64,000 nt of DNA from Macrosoma leucophasiata (Eukaryota; Arthropoda; Insecta; Lepidoptera; Hedylidae). Under the pieces are notes generated by a model. The model made no database searches. It saw only the letters and a list, made by a program, of their open reading frames with translations, and was not told the DNA's origin. Below, piece after piece: positions 1 to 10,648 of this stretch (position 1 is its first letter; the number at the start of each line of letters is the position of its first letter). Location of the stretch: NCBI GenBank assembly GCA_036365455.1, contig JAWQUS010000003.1:4546001-4610000 (forward strand). The letters run 5' to 3'. A program made the translations under genes and the position numbers.

Positions 1-60
1 AGTTACGCACGTTTTAAATGATATGTTCTTATATACCTGACATGTCTTTACTATATTCTA

Positions 61-172
61 TCTGTAATAGTAAAAACCACATTTTTTTCCCATACAAATA
101 GTCCGTATCTATCAAACCTTTGACACATTATTTCATTCTCAGGCAATACGAAGTTTGCCGAGTCAGCTAGTT
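61..172 (+). repeat. 3' end of an AGCTGACCCGGC-type repeat
   Basis: This stretch reads to the terminal motif GGCAATACGAAGTTTGCCG followed by TCAGCTAGT. The same sequence recurs at 15885-16228 in the same orientation and at 37947-38190 in the opposite orientation. Such ends are common on lepidopteran nonautonomous retroposons, possibly RTE-like, but the family name is an inference. The copy is cut short on its left side. Confidence 0.6.
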
Positions 173-354
173 TTTATTATATTTTTATTATAATCAAAAA
201 AACTGATTTCTTTTCACGAAAGGTCAGAGTTATATATACTCGTACGTAGGATATTGTTTGTCTCTTTCAGGGCCGGTTTTTTAAATATTTTTTTATCTTA
301 TTATATTCAAAAATACATGGGTAACACTCACTAAATAGATAATAAATAATAAAG

Positions 355-1010
355 TAAAAAACCGGTCAAGTGCATATCGGGCCACACGCAGTGTAGGGTT
401 CCGTAGTTTTTAGGTTTGAATAATGTAATGAAAAAATAATAACAAATATTTTCTATCGGGTTGTTCAACATTTTCGAGTATAATACATTTGGTCGACTTT
501 TACTCGCAAATTTGTAAAGTCAACTTAAGTGTGATAGTTTTCCTTTCAATTTTCGTACGTAGCTACTATTTCCGTATCGTTTGAATTTCGAACAATAACC
601 ATTTAGCTGGTAAAGAAAGGGTGGGGACACTTGACTCTAACGAAAATTGACACTTTAAAGCTTAATAAGTCACGAACAGTTAACTAAATCGAAAAATGAT
701 AGTAGCACGTCCCTTACATTTTTGAAAGACCTATACAACAATATCCCACAATATGTAGAAAACGGAAAATAAAATAAATAACTGCGCGTTACATGTAGGG
801 GAGGTACCTTAAGTAATTTTTATTTCACGGTTTATTTTTTATTCTACCACTTTGTCGACGTGATTAAGGTGTACCTATACTTCTGCCAAATTTCAAGTCT
901 GTAGTATCAATAGTTATTACGCTAAACCGGACGGACATACAGACAGACAGACGGACATGGCGAAACTATAAGGATTCCTTGTTTAGTTACGGTGCTACGG
1001 AACCCTAAAA
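355..1010 (+). repeat. GGTTCCGTAG repeat, near full length
   Basis: This 650-bp repeat begins with ACCGGTCAAGTGC and GGGTTCCGTAGTTTTTAGG and ends with a GACAGACAGACGGACATGG stretch followed by CTACGGAACCCTAAAA. Its ends are partly inverted (GGTTCCGTAG against CTACGGAACC). Other copies are at 16905-17325, 17565-18198 (reversed) and 42925-43640. No open reading frame of note lies inside. It resembles a very common lepidopteran dispersed repeat; the mobilising enzyme cannot be told from the sequence. Confidence 0.75.
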
Positions 1011-1554
1011 CGCAGTGAATTAATAAGATTAATTACAACGATGGCATATAAAGCTACGGACCATCTGTTTATATCATCTTATTTTAAAAAAAAAACATGT
1101 TTATTTGCATAATTTATGTGATATTTTATGCAACTGATTTGTTAATATTCAAATGACCCGTCATAGTTCGTCCCTTTTTATTATTATTTATTTAATATAC
1201 ACATTTATTTTAATGACGGTCATAATTTTTTAACTTTTTTTTTATTTTTCTTTACGACTCAATGACTGAGCACAGACTTTCTCTCACATTTACAACTTTA
1301 TTGTGTGAGAGATATGTTATGTTTTAAGCTTATTCTCCATAAACATGAGAATATTTCCGATATCCACGAAAACTTAATTTTATTAAGTGGGAGTTAGAGT
1401 AGATCAAAATTACAAATAATTAGTAAAAAACTGAGTACATTTTTTAAAGTTATTTTAATGACGTTCGGTATTAATTTCAAATATACTTACACGATAAGTC
1501 ATGTATTAAGTCGAGGTTAGTCATGTAATTATTTTAATAAATATACTTTTGTAT
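1011..1554. other. AT-rich intergenic DNA, nothing recognised
   Basis: The stretch is AT-rich with homopolymer runs. I see no coding potential, RNA gene or repeat shared with the rest of the window. Confidence 0.5.
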
Positions 1555-2144
1555 TAGTGATGCGACTCGAGCCCTGTTTTTACTCGAGTCACTCGAGTGA
1601 ATTTGTCAAACTCGTACTCGATTGAAAAAAAATATTACTCGAGTCTCTATGCACTCGAGTTACCGAGTCAACTCGGCGCATCGAGTTAATTCTGTTGCCA
1701 CTAGATGTCACTTCACTACTCTATTTTACTTATCTGTGTCGGGCCGGTACAAACAAATCAAAACTGACAGGTTTAAACTTGCATCTCGTAGTTAACCGTA
1801 CTTTAAGTTTTTTTACCAAAATTGATTGAATATTAGTGTTTAAAAGTGAAAAATACGTAAAAGAGTTGATATTCTTAGTATTGGTGAATATAAATTAAAG
1901 TGTAAAAGTGATTATACCTTAGGTATTTGATTGTAAGTAACCTACTTAATTTTATTGTTAAAAAATATGAGTGAATAAGAAAATAAAAATTGCACTCGAA
2001 TTGCAAACTTGCAACTCGAGTGCGATTTTCTACTCGAGTGAGATTTTTTACTCGAGTGACTCGAAAACTCGAGTATGACTCGAGTGAGGCTGAAAATTAC
2101 TCGAGTGACTCGAGTCACAAAATTCCATTCGAATCGCATCACTA
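1555..2144. mobile_element. hAT-type MITE, 590 bp, with ACTCGAGT palindromes
   Basis: The element starts TAGTGATGCGACTCGAG and ends in the near reverse complement, TTCGAATCGCATCACTA. It is flanked by a perfect 8-bp direct repeat, TTTTGTAT, at 1547-1554 and 2145-2152. An 8-bp target duplication with TAGTG termini is diagnostic of hAT transposition. CTCGAG occurs about 12 times, 5 in the left 130 bp and 7 in the right 150 bp, mostly inside ACTCGAGT. Clustered subterminal repeats are typical hAT transposase binding sites. No transposase is encoded, so it would need an enzyme in trans. A serine-rich 66-codon frame on the minus strand is a by-product of the repeats. Confidence 0.85.
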
Positions 2145-2179
2145 TTTTGTATATAAGATTTAAGTAAAAAGTAGTATAA

Positions 2180-2325
2180 CCCCCTTATTCATAAACGTAC
2201 ATAAGATACGTTTTAGCTATAGAATGCTCTGTCTTTGTCAGTTGCATTGTCAAATGTGCAGGATAGAAAAAGACAAAAGAGAGATTAGCAACACTTTAGC
2301 TAAAATACGTTAATGATTAAGAGGT
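2180..2325. mobile_element. Foldback MITE, CCTTATTCATAAACG family
   Basis: This 146-bp copy has long inverted ends: CTTATTCATAAACGTA at the left, and TAGCTAAAATACGTTAATG with a decayed AATAAG end at the right. Further copies lie at 3340-3487 and 16037-16180. The internal part is shared too (CTTTGTCAGTTGCATTGTC). It encodes no protein. Confidence 0.75.
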
Positions 2326-3339
2326 TATTGTATAATAGATTGTATATTTAAAAAAAATGGTTAATATGTGAGTGTAAAAGTAAACATGTTAATATTTAGA
2401 AATTTTAAAAAAAATGTCCCATGAATAACATGTGAGCATTTGCATTGTTACAGCTATCGTGTTTACAACTTGGCTTTTAAAATATACTAAACCACCACCT
2501 TCTAGTACTGTCCTCTGTTTCGATACTATGTTTCCTTATAACATGATACAACTAAAAAGTTTTCGGCTTCTTTTGATGCGCTAATCTCTGGAACTCGAAC
2601 TAGCAGGCGGATTAAAAATATCGGCCATGATCGGCACCCACTTTGTCTATCGACTTGATTAAACGTCGTAAGCCACTAATGATATACAGAGACATTGAGA
2701 AAGGAAGTTAATTTGAATATGGTGAAACGCTCAGTCATTGTTAATACGCATCGTCAATGCAACTCAATAGGGTTGACACTTATGGCTGTAATGCATCGGT
2801 GACCTTGAACTTTGTTATAATAATAGGTATAAAGGTATTTTCAATACTCATTATATACTTTCAATTCACAACAAACTATCATATTTCATTAATATATTGT
2901 CAAAGAGTATTACCTAAAAGAAGATGGCGTGCGCTCAAAATGCGACTTAAAAATGTATGTACTTTTTCCAAAATACGTAAAAAAATTTTTTTTGGTGTCA
3001 GTCACGTTCATTTACAACTTTTTTTGTACAATTGAAATTTTAAGCACTTTATGTGTAAATTATGCTTACAACTTTAGAAAACCTTTACGATAAATCAGTT
3101 CGATAAATACTGATAATGAGAATAAACTTAGAATGCAAAATCGTTTTTCCAACTGACATCTGGAACAAAACTTGGTTACTTTATAAACAAGGGCAGGAAT
3201 AGTTTCTCCCATTTGCCAACTCGCGGAAGTCCCATCAAGTAAGGCCGTCAATTAAAACCTCCAATGTGTATCGTTTGGCATAAATATTTAAGAATGGTGT
3301 TAGCTGTGTCGACGAATCGCCTTATCGGTTGAAGGTTTA
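2326..3339. other. Intergenic DNA, nothing recognised
   Basis: This is AT-rich single-copy-looking sequence between two foldback MITE copies. A 92-codon frame at 2757-3035 has composition typical of random AT-rich DNA and no motif. Confidence 0.4.
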
Positions 3340-3487
3340 CCCCTTATTCATAAACGTATATTAGATACGTTTTAGCTATAGAATGCTTTGTCTTTGTCAG
3401 TTGCATTGTCAAATGTACAGAATAGAAAAAGACAAAGGAGAGATAAGCAAAGCAACACTTCAGCTAAAATACGTTTATGAATAAGGG
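3340..3487. mobile_element. Foldback MITE, CCTTATTCATAAACG family
   Basis: This second copy of the 146-bp foldback element has well preserved ends: CCCCTTATTCATAAACGTA at the left and TACGTTTATGAATAAGGG at the right. The termini are clear inverted repeats, with TAGCTA blocks inside each arm. The target duplication is not resolved. Confidence 0.8.
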
Positions 3488-3892
3488 AGTTAATACTTAT
3501 TACACTCTATTATAAAAAAATCCTGAATTTAAACAAAAAATTGGTTGAGCCGTTTTGAAAAAGTGCAACCACTAACATCGCGACACGAATTTTTCTTTAA
3601 TTTCTAAAAAGCTACAATTTTGGACCTAAATCAATGCAAAAGAAAAACATGAAACAAAGCTTAAATGAAAAATTGAAAATAATTTTGATATGAAAATAAT
3701 TGAATCCATAAAAACATATTCAATGCCTATCCGAATATGTCGTCCACTTAGCAAAGGTGTTAAGGATGGCAACGCATATTTATGTCATATATTTATTGTA
3801 TTTGTTAGTTTTGGTCCAAAAAGTTGATAAGTGTGTCGTATCAACAAACACGGCGCTGGTATTCTTTTGGGGCCTTGTGAGAGGATATACAT

Positions 3893-4106
3893 CTATATTA
3901 TAATATTATAAAGCTATAAAATTTGTTTGTTTGAACGCGCTAATCTCATGAACTATTGGTTCCATTTGAAAAATTATTTCAGTGTTAGATTGATCATTCA
4001 CCATTGATCTAGGAAGGCTTTTAGGCTATATAACATCACGCTAAGATTAATAGGACAGAGTAGGTAACATTGCAACCGCGCAAAGCCGGGGCGGGCCGCT
4101 AGTATA
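3893..4106 (-). repeat. GCGGCCCGCCCCGGC-type repeat fragment
   Basis: Its right end reads CCGGGGCGGGCCGCTAGTA, the reverse complement of the 6063-6412 copy's start. Its left part contains TTTGTTTGTTTGAACGCGC. Lepidopteran nonautonomous repeats of this kind are very common; the family assignment is from recall. Confidence 0.55.
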
Positions 4107-4723
4107 TACATATATAAAATTCTCAAAACTCCTACGAAACGGCTTATTTCGTGATTTTTTGTGATTATTCGGCAAATCTGAAAATAGGTCGTAAACTATT
4201 TTTCGTAAACGAAGTTCGCCGGGACAGTTTATTTTTTTACGATGTCAATAAGGGAATAATGTGAGCCTGCCCACAGCCAAATTCAATATTATTTTTAACA
4301 GGATTGTCTAGTTAAATTACATTACAAGTTTTTATGACAGATATATTACATTATATTTAAACACTATTTTTAGTGAGATTATTGTAATAATAAATCCATA
4401 AATCTCCCGAACAATTGATATAACAAGGATTTCCAATCAATTATAAAAACAATGTAATGCTGATAAGCAAAATCTCTGAAAAGATTTTTTTTACACTGGC
4501 AATTTTTTCGAAAATCGGAATTTGGACAACGGGAGTATACCAATTTAAGCCGCGTCGTCAGCCATCAATTGATCTTCTTATGTGAAATTCATATCAAGGT
4601 TTGAAAATATCAAGGTCTCTAAGAATATATTAACTCAATATTTTTATGTCAATGCTGATTGCACAGACCAATCAGCCTTCCTATCCGATGGCCGAGTGTT
4701 ATATTTAAAGAGAGTCGTATTTT
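4107..4723. other. AT-rich intergenic DNA, nothing recognised
   Basis: There is no coding signal and no repeat that I could match elsewhere in the window. Confidence 0.4.
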
Positions 4724-4941
4724 GACGACCCAGTTAGTCCAACGGTGTGAGATGACCGTTTGATTCGAAGGGTCGCGGGTTCGATCTCCGCACCGGGACA
4801 AATATTTGTATGGCCTACAGATATTTGTTTCGGGTCTGGGTGTTTGTGTATGTGTTGTTTGTGTAGAACGGCACCCACGACACAGGTTTATACCTACTGT
4901 GGAGCTGTGAGTGTGAGCGTATTTATTTTATTTATTATTTC
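4724..4941 (+). mobile_element. tRNA-derived SINE (CAGTTAGTCCAACGG head)
   Basis: The 5' 75 bp resemble a tRNA: an A box (TTAGTCCAACGGT), a B box (GGGTTCGATCTCC) and a short acceptor-like pairing ending CACCGGGAC. A 140-bp body follows and ends in a T/A-rich tail (TATTTATTTTATTTATTATT). A second copy is at 43989-44209 on the minus strand, and the two match over their whole length. This is a pol III SINE, not a functional tRNA gene. Confidence 0.8.
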
Positions 4942-5075
4942 TGACGAAAAGCAATCTGAGAAAGGAGATGTTGCAAAAATGTATGGACCTTCGGCCATGT
5001 ATTGTACACAATATCATTAACAGGCAAAATCAATATAAAAACGTTTTTGACTGCATATTTTCACTAATTTAGCTT

Positions 5076-5343
5076 TCATTTTTAAAGAAAAATGGAAAGA
5101 AAAATTTGACTTCAGGCGAGACTCGAACTCGCGACCTACTGGGAATCTAGTCCAGCCGCTCTTCCAATTGAGCTACTGAAGCCCTGCCCGATTTGTCAAA
5201 TCTTTCCTTCACATCTATTGCATTGCTTTATGGTAGCAGTAGTATGCTTGTGAAATATATTTTATTTTTAAAGAAAAATGGAAAGAAAAATTTGACTTCT
5301 GGCGAGACTCGAACTCGCGACCTACTGGGAATCTAGTCCAGCC
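5076..5343 (-). mobile_element. tRNA-like palindromic SINE, tandem partial copies
   Basis: Two units follow one another. Each has the sequence GAAAAATGGAAAGAAAAATT followed by the reverse complement of a tRNA-like head; the first is almost complete and the second stops after GTCCAGCC. Read on the minus strand the head is GGCTTCAGTAGCTCAATTGG and so on, with a B box GAGTTCGAGTCTC. This family is described under 24926-25404. Confidence 0.75.
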
Positions 5344-5931
5344 AAGTTTGCTCCTGAACATTTTCTATGTATAAAATGCTAAATCGACAAAATGTTAATG
5401 CCAATCTAATTAAGTTTAATTGCCACACAAAGGATAAAAAGTGGGAAAAACTGTCTTTTAGCACTTCAGCTTTATAATATTAAGTAGGTATAGATTGCAT
5501 AACTATACACCTCAATTTATCTAGATCCACGATTAGTTAGTTATATTTTACGATTCCTATGTAGGAAGTAGCTAATAGAATACAGTTAAAATTGGTGGTT
5601 AATATTGCTGTCTATTGAAATCTTCAGAAAAACTCGATGCAGATGTGTAGCCAAAATAGATAGCTTAGGTACCTAATATATCCTACGCCGTCCAGGATAG
5701 TGAAAAAATAACTCTCAGATTCTTGATTATAATAAAGATTAGAATGACTGAATGTGGGAAGTAATACCCTACTTCTAGAGCATCAAGACTGTCGCCCTAG
5801 TTCAGGTTGTCTATAACACTTGATGGGAGTTTTAGCGGGAACCTTGAAAGAGGCGTGTGGTGCTCTTATTTTATTTCGTTTTATGGTGTATTTTTGAGTT
5901 ATATTAAATAAAGTTGGTGGCATTTTCAATA

Positions 5932-6029
5932 GTTCGAGTCTCGCCTGAAGTCAAATTTTTCTTTCCATTTTTCTTTAAAATAAAATATATTTCACAAGCA
6001 TGTGTTAATGCGAAATAATATAAAACAAA
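5932..6029 (+). repeat. tRNA-like SINE, 5'-truncated copy
   Basis: Only the 3' part remains: from AGTTCGAGTCTCGCCTGAAG through TTTTTCTTTCCATTTTTC to the family's 3' end GCATGTGTTAATGCG plus AAATAATATAAAACAA. It defines the 3' terminus of the family. Confidence 0.75.
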
Positions 6030-6062
6030 CATTGTACATAGTTAATGTAGCTATATACAATA

Positions 6063-6412
6063 CTAGCGGCCCGCCCCGGCTTCGCATGGTGCAATGTTGC
6101 CTACCATCTCCTATTCGTCTTAGCGTGATAATTATACATAGATATAGCCTAAAGTCTTCCTCGATATCTTTTATAGTTTAGGCAGCGTACGCAAAATAAG
6201 TAACTTTTCTGATTGATTTTTTACACCTTGTGTCTGAAAAACCCAAATATCTTACGGAACCCTATTTTTTCCAAAATAAAAGCCTATGTTACCCGTGGAT
6301 AATGTAGCTTTCGAATAGTGAAAGAATTTTTGAAATCGGTCCAGTAGTTATTGAGCCTAATCATTACAAACAAACAAACAAACAAATATTACCTCTTTAT
6401 AATATTAGTTTA
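6063..6412 (+). repeat. GCGGCCCGCCCCGGC-type repeat, near full length
   Basis: It starts ACTAGCGGCCCGCCCCGGC and ends ACAAACAAACAAACAAATAT plus a TCTTTATAATATTAGT tail. This layout, with a GAAATCGGTCCAGTAGTT block before the tail, is typical of abundant insect nonautonomous retroposons. No protein is encoded. Confidence 0.7.
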
Positions 6413-6419
6413 GATTGTA

Positions 6420-6522
6420 ATTATATTTTATTTTGAAGAAAAATGGAAAGAAAAATTTGACTTCAGGCGAGGCTCGAACTCACGACCTACTGGGAATCTA
6501 GTCCAGCCGCTCTTCCAATTGC
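6420..6522 (-). repeat. tRNA-like SINE fragment
   Basis: The copy holds GAAAAATGGAAAGAAAAATT and most of the tRNA-like head in reverse complement, ending at CTCTTCCAATTG. Confidence 0.7.
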
Positions 6523-8039
6523 AGCAAGCAATTATATTTGCAGCATGTTAATTTTGTTGTTCTGATCGATTGATGAAATTTTTCAGTCGCGGACTTCTTT
6601 GGGCTTAAAACAATAATTATGATTTATGTATGTTTGGACGCAGCTGATCTTCTTTTGGTGTGTTGTGTTTTACTATGACAACGATACGGTAACGTTCCGT
6701 CCCGCTCTCTGTGTGGACAAATAATTACATTACAAACGTCCGAGATAGTCATCCTAGTTCAGTTTGTCGAAGCTCTGCATTAACGAAGAGACACGTAGCT
6801 GTGTAAATGTATAAATGCTGTAGCTACAACATTTAAACATTTTCGTATGATGTAGTAGCATCATACTAAAACATCGAAGTGGATATAGAATTTACCGCAA
6901 AATATTTAATAGTACAGGTACAGGACATTCACTCTGTAAAAACATAGAAATAAATGTCAATTGTTCCTATGACGCAATGAAATGCCATGTAGATCGTATA
7001 GCACTAAGCTCCTGCCTCTATATTTACCTAAATTGTGCCTCTTTTTCTTCTGACGCAGTGAGGAAAGCATTTTGACGGGAAGCATTTCACCAAGTCTACG
7101 CCAGTGTTCTAGTAAGTTTATACCTAAAATGCGAAATGCGCCTGACCACAGTCCGGATTCTCGTAACATAATAGACGTTAAATCGGTGCTGTCGCGGTTC
7201 GATTGCGAATATTATTAGGGCCCTGGCATGCGTCGCGCTGAGATCCCATCTCGTCCCGCCTTCTGTGTAGGAAAAGCACTAGCTGTATAAAAGTAAAAAT
7301 CATAAATCACTCGCTATCTGGCAGCCCTAATCGCGTGTCCACCAAGCTCATTATCTGCACTCCAAATAAATATTAATGCGGTCGCATTTGCATACTCGCA
7401 CTCAGCCAACACGTGAATCTGGCTAATTGGGTGCCTTTCATAGGCAATTCTATTTTTTTGTGAATAATCTCTCTAAGTAGACTTTTTTCAAAAACTAAAT
7501 GGGATTATAGAGAATCAGGGCAAGATTTGTACAAAAAAAAATACAAGGTGCAAAAAGGTACAGCTTTCAAATATTATTTCGAGAACCTAGAACATTTTCC
7601 GATGTTGAAAATATTTTTAATTTTCCGGAATAAAAAGTTTAGAATCAAAATATATAGTATAGAGGCTTCTACCATTGTTAGGAGAGACCATTTGTATTAC
7701 GGTGAGGTAAAAATATTTCACTTAGATTTCCGACCTGAATAAATATTACATTTACTTTACCGAGTAACTTCAGAGGACTTGATACCTAACGCCGGATTTT
7801 AACTCTATTTTAACTAGAATTATAATGTACATTTGAACTAAATAGGATATTTTATTATGGTTATAACTTTTAATTTTAATAAGCAAGAATAATAAAAACA
7901 TTAACCCGATTTTGAAAATGTTGAAAGCGTAAGTAGAGAGATAATTGTTTATGAAAGTCGATCATTAGCTGTACACTTAATTCAATTAACTCAGTGAATG
8001 CAATAAACTCTTTATTGAGTGTTTTAAATACACTGCGGT
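6523..8039. other. 1.5-kb stretch without recognised elements
   Basis: This is one of the longest stretches without a recognisable repeat. It includes a moderately GC-rich part near 7190-7430 and a TATA-like CTGTATAAAAG at 7284. The frames present (61-71 codons) carry no motif. It could be single-copy DNA near a gene, but nothing supports a specific gene. Confidence 0.35.
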
Positions 8040-8160
8040 AAGGGTAGAGTTCGAGTTCCAGTAATAGGTACAATTCCAGTGCAGAAGCTCGAGGGCGCAG
8101 GCACCACCGCATTACCTTATTTATCTGCTACCAAATGGTAGTGTGAAAGAATAAATATGT
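8040..8160 (+). repeat. CR1-like LINE 3' tail fragment
   Basis: The stretch carries the family's 5' blocks in degenerate form: AGAAGCTCGAGGGCGCAGGC, then CACCACCGCATTACC, then AAATGGTAGTG. It lacks the rest of the repeat. Confidence 0.55.
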
Positions 8161-8370
8161 AATAATACTACGTATAGAATGGACACTACGACGTCCCGCC
8201 TTATTACCCCGCCTCACCCAACCTCCTCCCCTCTTAGGGGAAATGTTTGGTATTCTCTACGTGCTACGCACAAAGGTGCACGTGTAAAAACACGTCACTG
8301 ATTGGTGTCTGTGTAATAGAGACCTAATTAGTCGTTTGTATGGAATTTTGGCGGAGTGTCCGCGGTGTGG

Positions 8371-8562
8371 TAGTGTTCAGCACAGCTATCGAGTTCTGGT
8401 TAGGTGGTAATGTATGGCCCCATAATGACTAGCACAAAGACACAACAACTTAAATCTAAAGGGTAGCAATCCATCTACATTTTGACCTCAGATTTTTCAA
8501 AGATAGACTGCAGTCATCACTTAACATCAATGCTTTTTTGCCACCTTCTTTACATAGAAAAG
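8371..8562 (+). repeat. CR1-like LINE 3' tail copy, decayed
   Basis: Family landmarks in order are TTCAGCACAGCTATCG, GTGGTAATGTATGGCCCC, CATTTTGACCTC, CTGCAGTCATCACTTAACAT and TTTGCCACC near a short A-rich end. Confidence 0.65.
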
Positions 8563-8619
8563 CCTACATATGCAATAAGTATAATATGGGGTTCTTCAAA
8601 AATGGCCTCAAAAGAGTCC

Positions 8620-8742
8620 TTCAGGGCTGGCAGCACGTTGACAACTCCCCTGGTGTTGCAAATGTTCATAGGCAATGGTGACCACCTTCCATCAGGTGGC
8701 CCGTTTGCTTGTCTGTCAACCTTCAGACATAAAAAAAAAGTT
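8620..8742 (+). repeat. LINE 3' tail with poly-A, second subtype
   Basis: It contains GGCAATGGTGACCACCTTCC, ATCAGGTGGCCCGTTTGC and an A9 end. This matches the general pattern of lepidopteran CR1-clade 3' ends but differs from the main family in this window. The match is from recall. Confidence 0.5.
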
Positions 8743-8773
8743 CTACACACGAAGAGTTTCCGTTTTTAGCGCT

Positions 8774-8908
8774 AACAAATACATCATCTGGAACAGTCTA
8801 GCTAACACGGACAGACCGACATACGGACAGCGGCACCTTACTAATAGGGGTTTTAAATTATAAGCCTAACCCGAAGCCGTAACCCTTCGGATATGGAACC
8901 CTAAAAAA
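8774..8908 (+). repeat. GGTTCCGTAG repeat, 3' fragment
   Basis: It holds GGACAGACCGACATACGGAC and the terminal GGAACCCTAAAAAAAC. Only the 3' fifth of the family is left. Confidence 0.5.
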
Positions 8909-8915
8909 ACTGTCA

Positions 8916-9122
8916 TAAAATCAAGTATACCATTAAACAAAAACATGCAGATGTTTTTAAAGGCATGCAAATGATTCGATGCCCTCATTACTAAATGCGT
9001 TTATTGACTCATACACTGTATTACATAATAAAACATGCTTTGAGTAACCCAATGTTGCAAAACAGATGCACTGAAACTTGGGTATTCACAGTTGTCATAG
9101 ATGATTCATTCCTAAAAGACAA
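8916..9122 (+). repeat. Local duplicated block, copy 1
   Basis: This 200-bp block, from TATACCATTAAACAAAAACA to GATGATTCATTCCTAAAAG, is repeated at 9640-9908, and its 3' half at 11006-11202. Identity to the 9640 copy is about 90 percent by eye. It has no coding potential. Confidence 0.75.
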
Positions 9123-9136
9123 CAACAAATATTGCT

Positions 9137-9345
9137 CGACTTTAGGAAGAAGACTTCGGCTTATTTCGGGTCTGTAGAGCGTTATCTCTTTCGCACCATA
9201 CCTATTTGACGTTTGTCGACCATTTTAATCAAGTTTTGACCAATACCGGACTGTTTATTCTTACGTAGGCAGTATGCAGCAGAGATAACGCTCTACGAAG
9301 TCGAAACTAGTCGATTGTATCTTTCGTAGGCTCGATATGCAATAT
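9137..9345 (+). repeat. Dispersed repeat with 16-bp foldback arms, copy 1
   Basis: The block begins near TTTAGGAAGAAGACTTCGGC. It contains perfect inverted arms GTAGAGCGTTATCTCT (9174-9189) and AGAGATAACGCTCTAC (9281-9296). A second copy with decayed arms lies at 12781-12985. Confidence 0.7.
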
Positions 9346-9359
9346 TAATTGTTGAATAT

Positions 9360-9646
9360 TGTATACATAGAGCAACACCGGAGGGGAGTAGCCATATGCA
9401 GGCTTTCCCCTCTGTCAAAGTACATGTCCAAATGGGCCTATACCTGTGAAATATTTTTCCGTATTTTGTTAAGGTCAAGGTGTGAGTTTAGAAGTAATAG
9501 ACGATTTTTGTAGTGTGCGTGTGTGTCGCACGCATTTCCCCCCGCAAAAAATGACAGACTGTTTTGCATCGGTAATACGCGCTATGGCTACTCCCCTCCG
9601 GTCCGCCGCGACCGGTGGGCCGCGTTGCTCTATGGCTGTATACCAT
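9360..9646. mobile_element. Foldback MITE with GTATACATAGAGC ends
   Basis: The left end reads GTATACATAGAGCAAC plus ACCGGAGGGGAGTAGCCAT. The right end, near 9581-9646, is the reverse complement with about 24 extra bases in the arm (CTACTCCCCTCCGGT, then TTGCTCTATGGCTGTATAC). The inside is not coding. The target duplication is not clear. Confidence 0.6.
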
Positions 9647-9908
9647 TAAACAAAAACATGCAGATGTTTTAAAGGCATGTGAATGATTCGATGCCCTCAT
9701 TACTAAATGCGTTTACTCATACACTGTATTACATAATAAAATGCTTGAGTAACCCAATGTTGCAAGACTGATGCACTGGAACTTGGGTATTCACAGTTGT
9801 CATAGATGATTCATGCCTAAAAGAAGTATGCTCTTGTTTCCTCTTAAAGCTCTTTCACACACATCTCTAGGTTCGCCTCGAGACGGATATTAGGTAAAAA
9901 ATATTATT
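9640..9908 (+). repeat. Local duplicated block, copy 2
   Basis: It matches 8916-9122 and extends further, through CTCTTTCACACACATCTC and TTCGCCTCGAGACGGAT. That extension also occurs at 11006-11202, so this is the longest copy. Confidence 0.75.
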
Positions 9909-9965
9909 CGTAAAAGGTAACTTCACGCGTTATCTACAAAGGCATAGGCATAGGTGAATGAATAA

Positions 9966-10024
9966 TAACTCTCCTCCAAATAATGTCCTCCAGACCGAAT
10001 TACGGTCACGGCGGCCAACTGAAG
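9966..10024 (-). repeat. Split half of tRNA-SINE (CAGTGGTCGCAATCG head)
   Basis: This is the 3' part of the SINE whose head lies at 10349-10614. The intervening 10037-10336 is a younger SINE. The shared block ATTACGGTCACGGCGGCCAA matches the reverse complement of the intact copy at 34394-34712. Confidence 0.75.
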
Positions 10025-10036
10025 AAGATATTATAG

Positions 10037-10336
10037 TTGTTTTATATTATTTCGCATTAACACATGCTTGTGAAATATATTTTATTTTTAAAGAAAAATG
10101 GAAAGAAAAATTTGACTTCAGGCGAGACTCGAACTCGCGACCTACTGGGAATCTAGTCCAGCCGCTCTTCCAATTGAGCTACTGAAGCCCTGCCCGATTT
10201 GTCAAATCTTTCCTTCACATCTATTGCATTGCTTTATGGTAGCAGCAGCGCCATCTATTACCAACTATGCTAGTTAGGTCGCGAGTTCGAGTCTCGCCTG
10301 AAGTCAAATTTTTCTTTCCATTTTTTTTTTAAATAA
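10037..10336 (-). mobile_element. Palindromic tRNA-like SINE, 300 bp, with 12-bp TSD
   Basis: A perfect 12-bp target duplication, AAGATATTATAG, lies at 10025-10036 and 10337-10348. The left (3') end is TTGTTTTATATTATTTCGC plus ATTAACACATGC. A full tRNA-like head follows in reverse complement. At the right end the last part of a head appears again in plus orientation (GTCGCGAGTTCGAGTCTCGC), ending TTTTTCTTTCCATTTTTT. The two ends are therefore inverted copies of each other. It split an older tRNA-SINE. Confidence 0.85.
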
Positions 10337-10348
10337 AAGATATTATAG

Positions 10349-10614
10349 TACACAAGTGTATGCGCAAACACAGGTGCACTCTCTATTCCCTCGTTCTCAT
10401 AGCCCGATGGGACGGCAATCCGACACGACCGGCGAGAGATCGGGCGCAGGATTGACGGCCTTACGTGCTCTCCGAGGCACGACCAGACTCCGGGCTACTA
10501 CTGGGAATTTCCTCACAAAAAAAACCTAATATCAGATTTTCCCGACCTGGGGATCGAACCCAGGACCTTAGGCTTCACCATCGCGATTGCGACCACTGAG
10601 CCAACGAGGCAGTC
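10349..10614 (-). mobile_element. tRNA-SINE (CAGTGGTCGCAATCG head), interrupted
   Basis: Minus-strand reading gives a tRNA-like head with an A box (TTGGCTCAGTGGTCGC) and a B box (GGGTTCGATCCCC), then AGGTCGGGAAAATCTG and a body with GCCGTCCCATCGGGCTATGA. Its tail is displaced to 9966-10024 by the insertion at 10037. A full copy is at 34394-34712. Confidence 0.8.
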
Positions 10615-10648
10615 AAGCCATGTAACAGGTTGCGAGCCTATCTTTTTT

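Noticed and set aside
1942..2142. Serine/histidine-rich 66-codon frame
   Set aside because: It is the translation of ACTCGAGT repeats at the end of a hAT MITE.
5114..5182. Possible functional tRNA gene on the minus strand
   Set aside because: The cloverleaf-like head recurs at least eight times with shared flanking SINE sequence, has an anticodon-stem mismatch and varies between copies. It is a SINE head.
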